From Ornithodoros turicata (taxonomy: Eukaryota; Arthropoda; Arachnida; Ixodida; Argasidae): DNA of 64,000 nt. Location: positions 83,556,160 through 83,620,159 of the forward strand of contig NC_088202.1 in NCBI RefSeq assembly GCF_037126465.1. The letters are read 5' to 3'. The notes beneath the pieces are model-generated. The model searched no databases. It saw nothing but the letters and a program-made list of their open reading frames with translations, and was not told the origin of the DNA. Below, piece after piece: positions 57,071-64,000 of the stretch. Each line of letters opens with the position of its first letter. Position 1 is the first letter of the stretch. The translations under genes were made by a program, and so were the position numbers.

Positions 57071-57811
57071 CTGCAAAAGACGCGAAATCGCGTGTACTCA
57101 GAAAGAAAGTCTATAGCCATTCAGTTGTGCATGTAGCAATGAGCATCACGAAATTAAGTTTTACGAGTTAGGTAGGTCCCCGTGCTCCACGTGCATTTAC
57201 AAAGAAGGATTAAACACCAGGAGAAGCATAAAACGTAGCAAACACATGATCATCCGTCCCACTAAATTGGAAACTAAAGCTAGATCTGAATGCGTCGTAA
57301 AAGTAAGGTATTACGCGGCAGTTGAGGTGGCGAAGCGAAGTGAATCCTATTGGCGCTGAAATCTGGCACAGTGATTTGAATGTCAGCGACAGGCATACAC
57401 TGAGTATCTGAAGAACAGATTGCCGCATCGGTAGATTCACCACGCGCAATGGAATAGCTCAATTTATTTCTTGGCTTTTCACTACGTACACACAATACTT
57501 TACTTGATGTCGATGATTCAGGTGGAAGAGCTTTCAGAGAACAAAGAAGTTTAAACAAGTAATGCCGAGCTGAAAATTGTAAAAATGAAACAGCTGGCTG
57601 TAGTGGCTCAATGGGCTTCATATTTGACTATTAACAAAGAATTACAGGGAGATGAAATTATGGAAAGGGTTCCCGAATGCAAAGGGATTTACCGAAATAT
57701 TTCATAGGAATCAGACGTTTAGAACGCGCTTGAACTATTAAACCGTGCACAAATGACTTTTTTGCGTTGAAATTCTCACTTGTATTTTATAATTAGTCAA
57801 AACCTTTCATC

Positions 57812-57912
57812 AGTGTAAATTCATGGTCAAAATTAATCCACACACACGACCACTGTGGCGTCGCTCATGATCACAGTTGCCTCGCGACGTAAAGCTCGGA
57901 ATTATTATTAGT
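57812..57912 (+). mobile_element. SINE 3' part, second copy
   Basis: AAATTAATCCACACACACGA, CCACTGTGGCGTCGCTCATG and CTCGCGACGTAAAGCTCGGA parallel the copy at 52446 in the same order. Confidence 0.55.
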
Positions 57913-58086
57913 ATGAATTCATGCCACGGCTTTTTCCCTGCTTTTTTTTTTTTTTTTACGTAGCTTAATTTCCAGGCTGTGTGGAATTGGTGAAGGAGGT
58001 AATACCTGTACACTCTTTACTGTTGCAGATCGTGTTGCCGCATATTAGCTGCGACACGTTCAGATTTAGCCTTGCACACATTTGCG

Positions 58087-58146
58087 TCCCCTTTCTTTTT
58101 TTGTCTTTGTCTTTTTGCTGCCAATAAATCCTCCCCCCCCCCCCCC
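58087..58146 (+). mobile_element. LINE 3' terminus with C run
   Basis: TTTTTGCTGCCAATAAATCC followed by about 16 C residues repeats the terminus seen at 30440-30463. Only the last 60 bp are recognisable. Confidence 0.5.
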
Positions 58147-59726
58147 ACTTAGACATTTTGCAACCGAAATAAAGCCGCTCGAGGGTATCTCGAAATGTTT
58201 TCGTATATCCTGAAATGTTTTCGCACCTTGTAGCACTGAAAGCTTGAAAAAATGACAATTTTTGTCTGCTTTAATACGAGTGGTGAAATTCTCGACAGAC
58301 TTACAGCAAAAAGGACTAGTCTGCCTTCTGTATCGACGTGTATACTCTATGGTCACGACCTATCTTCCCCATACCTCACCCTATATTAACGCATCGCCAA
58401 CGACGGCGTTGGGAAGATACATTCTCGTGAGGTCCCCGTTAGAGGCGCAACAGAATTCCCGTCATTTTGACTTCGTTGTGGAAGGACTCGCCTCATGCGG
58501 CCGCTCTCGAAAATATGTCCGAACTACACGGAAGGAACAACTTTTAGAACGGCAGGGCACATCGAAACATATGTCCTCCTCGATCCTCCTACTGTACCCC
58601 TCAGACATTGAGACGGGCTGAGAGATAAATTGATTGATTGAGACATTGATCTCAATGCTCAAGAGCACAGGCTGACGTGTCCCTTAAGGATAACGAAATG
58701 TATACAGTAAGAGTAACGCGCTAAACAATAGCAAATACTTGACGATGTTACGGTGTGTTTCGCCGCTTCAGCTGCGACACCCTACCCCAGTGGTTCGACC
58801 CCCTTCATGACCCCCCCCCCCCCGTCTTCCGATCTCAGCGAATGAACGTTAGCCAAAACGATACACTGACATTTTATTGGAGCTACATTCAGAGCGAGTT
58901 CTCTAGGCCAAAAAGTCTTGCACAACTGCATGCTTCACCGACAACGCTCGCGAAACGGATTTCTTAGGTTTTTGGCGACCACTCTAACTCGAGAAGACGC
59001 CAATGCGTGGTGCACCGTGAAGGCGGGGCGTCCGTGTATGCCGCTATAGACGCAGACGCTGTTGCTTTTAGTTGGAGTGTGTGCATCTCACGACATAGAT
59101 TTTGGCCCTCGTGCACAAGTGAAAGCAGGCGTGAAAGCGAGGCTGTGTGATTCATCGAAAACGTCGCGTACCTTACATGCAAGCGTATTTATGAGAAATC
59201 ACCGGGTCTGCTGCCACGGGCTTCCTGGTAACGTAGAATAGCAGGCACAGCGTGGCATTTTCTTTAACTGTGTTGGCCGCTTCAAGATCCCCTTCAGAAC
59301 GTGTCGCCACCCACAGTTTAGGAACCACTGCTCTACCCCATTGCCTCTCAGTAACGGGGTCTACTTTTCGCCTCCGGGGGGACGAGTTGGAAGTTTGCGC
59401 CCCTCCCCTCGTATTCTGGCTTCCTGAAATGTGTCTTTTTTGCGCCCGTTTAGACGGGCTTAAGGGGGGTGTTGCCCCACTCTCCCCAGTCTACGCCGGC
59501 CCTATTGCCTCTGATTGGGAATGGATGATATGACGTTGTGTGGAATGTACATGGATACTACAGGGGAGGAGACCTATAAAGACATATGGATCTAGCTCGC
59601 TGACGTCGACATATGAGAACACCGCTCGCGAAAACAGTGTATCCGTATTCCTGTGTGCGCCAAACTGTATATTCAGCCTCATCGCCATAGTCATAAGCGA
59701 ACAGTGTCGCCGATACAGTATATAAG

Positions 59727-60369
59727 CAGAGGTGAGTGCGGGTAAGCAAACATGGACCCGCACCCGCACGGTACACGCGCGTGTGTGACCCGCACCCGCA
59801 AGAATTTAGTACTGTCTGTATACCCGCATTGGGACCCGACGGGGGAAGTGAGCGGTATACACGTGCTCGGCCGCCAGATCGAACCCCCGTTTTCTTGTTC
59901 ACCCTATGGGTGATGAAGATGACGATGCGGGCACTATACACCAGCCTTACCCCAAATCAATGGATGCGTTCCTTTTGTTCGTTATTGAACGTCCCCTCGT
60001 CCACTTTACCGCTGTTTCTATTTTAAAACAATGGAAATTCTGAGTGTTAGCTAGGTGTCTCGGACTGCTTCAATTGTATGCTAATAAAACTGCAATTCAA
60101 CAAAGAGCCATATATGTCTGCATTAATAATCGAACTCGCCCGCCAGCACTTGCCTGCTGCAGTCTGGCACATGAATTTATACGGCCAACGACATAGGGCA
60201 CTGCTGTGGTCGCGTGTGACAGAGAGGGATTACTTAGTTGGCCATGGAGTGCGGATATACCCGCATTACCCGCGGTCGCATGCGATCGCGAATTCCTACC
60301 CGCGAATCGTGACGATGTGCGGGTAACTGCGGGTACGCGCGGGTATATCCGCACCCGCGCTCAGCTCTA
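59727..60369. mobile_element. Non-autonomous hAT-type element, CCCGC-rich
   Basis: Left end CAGAGGTGAGTGCGGGTAAG and right end (reverse complement) TAGAGCTGAGCGCGGGTGCG. They are flanked by an 8-bp duplication with one mismatch, TATATAAG (59719-59726) and CATATAAG (60370-60377). Subterminal zones are rich in ACCCGC words on both sides. The 643-bp body has no transposase. Confidence 0.75.
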
Positions 60370-60476
60370 CATATAAGCTTGCGCCACACGTTCTTGTGAG
60401 TTCTTCGCCTGTCATAACGTCACCGTATCTGGATGTATGTAACTTTTGTATTAGCTGATTTGGGCTTCAACACCCA

Positions 60477-61660
60477 CACACATACACACACACACATTCG
60501 ATGGTGATGGGGTGGGCGATTCACCGCCGCTGAGGCGGTACACTGCCCTATTTCGCGTTGGGTGAGGATGAAGGAATGATGATGGGGCTGTCAAAGAGCC
60601 GTCGCCAGACCGGTGGAGCACAAGTATTCCGCCAGAAGACGAAGGCCCTGCGTCTGGTGGGCAGCGTTCGACCACGGACCGAGAATCTTCGCTAGGTTGA
60701 ACGGCCGCTTGTCAATGCGTTGCATAGAGAGTTCCATTAGGGCACGCTCGTGGTGGTATTGCCCACAAGCCAGGATGAGGTGGCTGAGGTCGCCGTGCAC
60801 TCCACAAGTGGGGCAGAGGGAAGACGAGGTGGAGCCGAGACGGTGTTGAAAGGCAGGTGTAAAGGCAACGTTGAGCCTCATGCGGTGGAAGAGATCAGTT
60901 AAGGGACGCGGTAGTCGCGGAGGAAGGACGAGAGAAAGCTTGTGGTCTACATCAGAGAGAAGGGAGTGAGCTATGTCGTGTTCCCACTGAGCCTGCATCT
61001 TGGGACCGGTGAGGGTCGAGAGGAGGTGTCTTCGGTCGCCCGACGTCATCATTATCGGGGAAAGAGCTGCGTGCTGATGGGCGTTCAATGCGGCTCTGTC
61101 TGCTTCTTCGTTGCCGCTGATACCGACATGTCCGGAGATCCACTGCAATACTACAGTGTGCCCTGCAATGGTAGCCTTCTTATAAGCTTGCAGGATGTCA
61201 AAGACAACAGGACCGAGGAGTCCACGTATCCCCAAATTGGCCACACACTGGAGCGCGGGTCTTGAGTCTGTAAAGACGACCCAGGACTGAGCTGGACTGG
61301 CTGATATTTTTTGCATAGGAAATAGAATGGCGTAAAGCTCGGCACACGTAGACGGTGTTCTGTGAGAAAGACGGTGACCACAGGGGACTGACTGAGATGG
61401 AATGACAAATGCCGAGGACGATCCACCCCGAGCAGATGGCCCGTCAGTGAAAACTGACGTTGACGCCGTGTAGTTGTCGTTCATCATGGCCAGGGTAAGC
61501 TGCTTGGCGACACACGAGGCTGTATCCCTTTTCCTTCCATGCAGGCCAGGAACAGTTAGGCGGCTGACTGGGCTTGCCGGAGACCATGGAGGGGCACTAG
61601 GAGCCACTGTCTTCACTACGAAACGCGGGACGATGGGCTTCAGCTGAGTCATCACCGTCA
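60477..61660 (-). mobile_element. 5'-truncated RNase-H-type LINE with CA-rich tail
   Basis: The 10-bp duplication TCAACACCCA lies at 60467-60476 and 61661-61670. The plus-strand view of the 3' end is a CACACATACACACACACACA-type tail directly at the duplication. The coding frame is open through the whole insertion. Confidence 0.88.
60591..61660 (-). CDS. LINE polymerase C-terminus, RNase H plus finger (partial)
   Basis: The open frame extends to a Met at 61730, but the first 23 or so residues come from flanking DNA beyond the target-site duplication. Element coding begins at 61660. RNase H motifs are FTDGP (Ser of TDGS replaced by Pro), AELYAIL, TDSRPAL and GNEEAD, so the four acids are present. 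A finger CPTCGVHGDLSHLILAC lies near residue 300, and the end is LAEYLCSTGLATAL. It is closest in layout to the copy at 43795. Without RT and endonuclease it cannot transpose by itself. Confidence 0.85.
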
Positions 61661-61670
61661 TCAACACCCA

Positions 61671-62250
61671 AATTGTTAAGTAATGGCTTATTTTACATTC
61701 TTTCATTGTACGTACCATTTGTGAGTTCATTAAAATGTCAGTGTATTTTTCAACAGTCGTATTTATGAATCTATCGAGTGAGGCAGATAGCTAGGGGCAT
61801 CGAGTCCGTCACTGACGATTGTCATCTGCACCCTTCCCCCCGGTCTTCCTGCCTCATATTCCGCACTGTTAGAAGAAGAGGTATAGAAGAGGTATAAGGA
61901 AGGTATAAACAAGGGCAAATCTACCATGTATATACCTCACGAACGTCTATACCCCGTTTAAACCACGTGGGAGGTATAAATCACCGAGGCTATACCTTCC
62001 ACGCCAGCTGAGGGTATAACAAGATACTCCTCGCTTGCGTATATACCTTCAGTATTGTGCATAGCTTTAGATATGAACCTGCGGTACAACATTATTTTGT
62101 GGTGGAGAAAGAACCATCTCAGCTCAGCAGTAATTTAATTAAGAAGCACAGTCAGTAATACAATTGCATCGTAATTAATAGGGACAGTGGTTTATAGCAG
62201 CGTGCTATCTGTTCCTAAAATGACGAAATCTGCGCGTCCTCACTCATATA
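61671..62250. other. No gene; GGTATA word cluster at 61880-62060
   Basis: GGTATA or its complement TATACC occurs about ten times in 180 bp (for example AGGTATAAGGAAGGTATAAA and GAGGTATAAATCACC) with irregular spacing. It could be a decayed repeat. No exon recognised. Confidence 0.5.
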
Positions 62251-62860
62251 CAGGGTTAGTCTAGCAAACTTTACATATTTTGATCGCATCGTAAAAATAG
62301 AAGACGGGGTTTATCCAACACCAAACTTTGCAGTCTCGTAGCCATTTGTCTTAAGTTTCGTTGGAATTTTTTGTGAGCATTATGGTCCTGTAGAAGAAAA
62401 ATTAAAAATCAAGCAAAATTTCACTCTATGGATTTTCTATCGCCTATCTTACTCAAAAGCCGCCATTTTCTGCTGTGTGCGCTTCATTTTCATTTCACCA
62501 CACACAGGTGGCACCAGCATACATAACAAGACTGGAACAAGAGGATTGGTGCATATCGTCAGAATCGGCCTGTCACATCGTTGTAGGCAGCGCTACCTGT
62601 GTGAAGTGATGTGAACGTGAAGCAGACACAAGAAAAAATGGCGGTGTTTGTGTGGGATAGGCCATTGAAAATGCATGGGGCGAGATTTTGCTTTAGTTTA
62701 GTTTTCTTTCTACATGACCATAGCGCGTACACAAAATTCGAATGAAACTTCAGGTAAGTGGCTATCAGTCTGCAAAGTTTGGGATGGGCCAAATCTAGTC
62801 TTCTATTTTTACGGTGCGATCGAAATATGTAAAGTTGTAATGTTTGCTACAATGACCCTG
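62251..62860. mobile_element. TA-flanked MITE with about 110-bp TIRs
   Basis: The ends share CAGGGT, then AGCAAAC(.)TTACA, CTTTACATATTT.GATCGCA and CGTAAAAATAGAAGAC, followed by CCAAACTTTGCAG, in inverted orientation. The termini total roughly 110 bp with indels. TA lies outside both ends (62249-62250, 62861-62862). A TA duplication and CAGGGT ends suggest a Tc1/mariner-related MITE. The interior is non-coding. Confidence 0.75.
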
Positions 62861-62862
62861 TA

Positions 62863-63227
62863 GTTGCTCGCCGTGTGAAGGCGCCCCATCATTTCGCGAA
62901 GCCACGATGTACTATACCAGTATCTGTTCTCCACCAAATCCTTCCACGTTGCTTCTTGCGTGGCGAGTAATCTGCACGAGCTCTCCTCTACGTTTTACAC
63001 CTGCACTTTGTAAATATCCGTTTGTGGATACGTTTGTGTGCGTGCGTATCCGTCTCTTTCTCTCTTTCCTTCTCGCGGTATTTGCTATTAAAGCACTTGT
63101 CGCTCAATATTATATTGTTCTAATTTTGCTACGAGCTGGATCAGAAAAGTGACACTAAAATAAATCGAATATTCCAGTTGTCGAAGATTGCACCCCGGGT
63201 TTGAAAATATACCATCAAGGGTATATA
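62863..63227. other. No gene seen
   Basis: Spacer between two TA/CAGGG-type elements. Confidence 0.5.
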
Positions 63228-63440
63228 CAGGGTGTCTTCTTTTCTTCGATACAGATTTTCCAGAAAAAAACTGTAAGGGCTATAGAAATCCTGTTTTCAC
63301 TTGTATCATCTCTGGGCCGACGGACGTTCTTGACCATCCGTTGCTCAACCGTCGAATGACTAATTCCCAATAAATCTTTAATTAACTTTTTAATTATAAA
63401 AGATACTGAGATATTCGACTCCGGGAGACGAATTACCATT
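63228..63440. mobile_element. Left part of a CAGGGTGTC-type MITE
   Basis: CAGGGTGTCTTCTTTTC follows TATA (TA at 63226-63227). The interior includes CCAGAAAAAAACTGTAAGGG and TAATTAACTTTTTAATTA. No right terminus was found before the LTR-like sequence begins, so it appears truncated. Confidence 0.4.
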
Positions 63441-63554
63441 TATTTAAAGCCAGGACTAACATGCGTGTGCCCTGAACAGAAGCCCAAGCCCAGCGCGAGA
63501 CACGCGCATACAGTCTTCCTCCTCTTCTGCAGAGACGGCCAAACATATGTAACA
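63441..63554 (-). mobile_element. Putative 3' LTR start of a Ty3/gypsy-like element
   Basis: On the minus strand a purine tract G(15)AGAAG (63574-63555) is followed at once by TGTTACATATG, the usual TGTTAC start of many Ty3/gypsy LTRs. TTTAAATAAATGG (63450 area) may be the poly(A) signal. The far end of the LTR could not be placed; it may be truncated against the MITE. Confidence 0.4.
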
Positions 63555-63854
63555 CTTCTCCCCCCCCCCCCCCCACACACACAGTCCAACTGTTCACTTG
63601 AGACACTGATAATACTGAGGCCGACTCAAACGGCGTCCGTAGGATGAAGTGTACGGTGCCCGCTTTTTTTTCTAGACGGGCCGGCGGTTCAGAGTCTGTG
63701 GTGGGTGCCGGAGTTGCCGCGGCCGAGAGCCAGTGAGGTAGACTCCGTGAACGGGTCCGAGGTGCATCTCCAGCGCCTGTATCCGGGGTACCGGGCGTCA
63801 CCGTAGGCTCGTGTACTAAATCTTCGGTAGTGGTGGGGAACTTGCAGGTCTCAG

Positions 63855-64000
63855 CTAATTGTGGAGTTGGTTGTGGAGTTCGTTTTGATAGGCTGAAGTT
63901 AGTGGAACGTTAACTGCTGGTCTGAGGCGGTCCACATGCCGACGGAACACCTTCCCCTCCTGTGTGATTCCTTCATAGGATCGCAGTTCAAACTTTCGAT
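63855..64000 (-). CDS. Ty3/gypsy-like integrase C-terminal end (partial)
   Basis: From the window edge the minus strand reads RKFELRSYEGITQEGKVFRR, then HVDRLRPAV, to a TAG at 63857-63855. The block EGKVFRRHVDRLRP is the common C-terminal motif of Ty3/gypsy integrases (pattern GR..RRHVD.LRP). A following frame (LAETCKFPTTTEDLVHEPT, and PRTRSRSLPHWL) resembles the loose Pro/Arg tails of such polyproteins in another phase, so a frameshift may have cut the protein short. Together with the purine tract and TGTTAC it marks the 3' end of an element whose body lies to the right. The 5' part is outside the window. Confidence 0.55.
   Translation of the reverse strand, partial: RKFELRSYEGITQEGKVFRRHVDRLRPAVNVPLTSAYQNELHNQLHN

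Larger units (their letters stand above)
57071..59726 (-). other. Probable intron of the Side-like gene; no exon seen
   Basis: I looked on the minus strand for the missing first half of Ig2 (expected to end near a GP.NEGD..L.C pattern) and did not see it. SINE and LINE tail pieces are noted separately. A C run lies at 58810-58823. Confidence 0.5.

Noticed and set aside
1..64000. CRISPR arrays, operons, rRNA genes
   Set aside because: None seen; repeats here are eukaryotic satellites, MITEs and retroelements.

Overview
The window is eukaryotic nuclear DNA, most likely from a chelicerate and probably a hard tick. The support is: compact phase-1 exons of an immunoglobulin-superfamily gene spread over long introns; many 5'-truncated non-LTR retrotransposons whose last coding part is an RNase H domain followed by a CCHC-like finger; tRNA-derived SINE pieces; a mariner; and many inverted-repeat DNA elements. 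There is no sign of prokaryotic operons, CRISPR arrays or rRNA. The tick assignment is inference from repeat character and is not proven.

One host gene is clear. On the minus strand, six exons (57070-56867, 51090-50794, 46122-45865, 42422-42135, 41933-41628, 41431-41306) encode half an Ig domain, three Ig domains, a fibronectin-III-like domain and a transmembrane segment. All six are flanked by phase-1 introns with AG/GT borders and join in frame. Order and motifs match the Sidestep (Side) family of neuronal cell-surface receptors. The N-terminal exons lie beyond the right edge. The cytoplasmic end is not certain; a candidate tail exon lies at 32342-32203.

Layout: 0-7.3 kb, DNA-transposon remnants (a hAT-type element at 64-1083, a GTGAGG minisatellite, a TIR element inserted in a 288-bp tandem repeat, a TTAA-flanked element). 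8-10 kb, CR1/L2-like reverse-transcriptase fragments around a tRNA-like SINE head. 11-14.6 kb, three RNase-H-type LINE insertions and a hairpin MITE. 15-23.4 kb, gene-poor, with tandem and inverted repeats. 23.5-31.7 kb, an 8.1-kb segment bounded by long inverted repeats, enclosing a 446-codon ORF of doubtful meaning, a dead mariner and several MITEs. 32-41 kb, gene-poor. 41-57 kb, the Side-like gene with a hAT element, a SINE and a LINE nested in one intron. 57-64 kb, further hAT-type, LINE and TA-flanked elements, and the 3' end of a Ty3/gypsy-like element at the edge.

Five LINE insertions (11126, 11729, 37770, 43650, 60477) are delimited here by target-site duplications of 10-13 bp, so their true ends can be read. 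Their 3' tails fall into distinct types: AAC-rich, CA-rich and C-run. No complete autonomous mobile element is present; intact-looking ORFs are 5'-truncated pieces.
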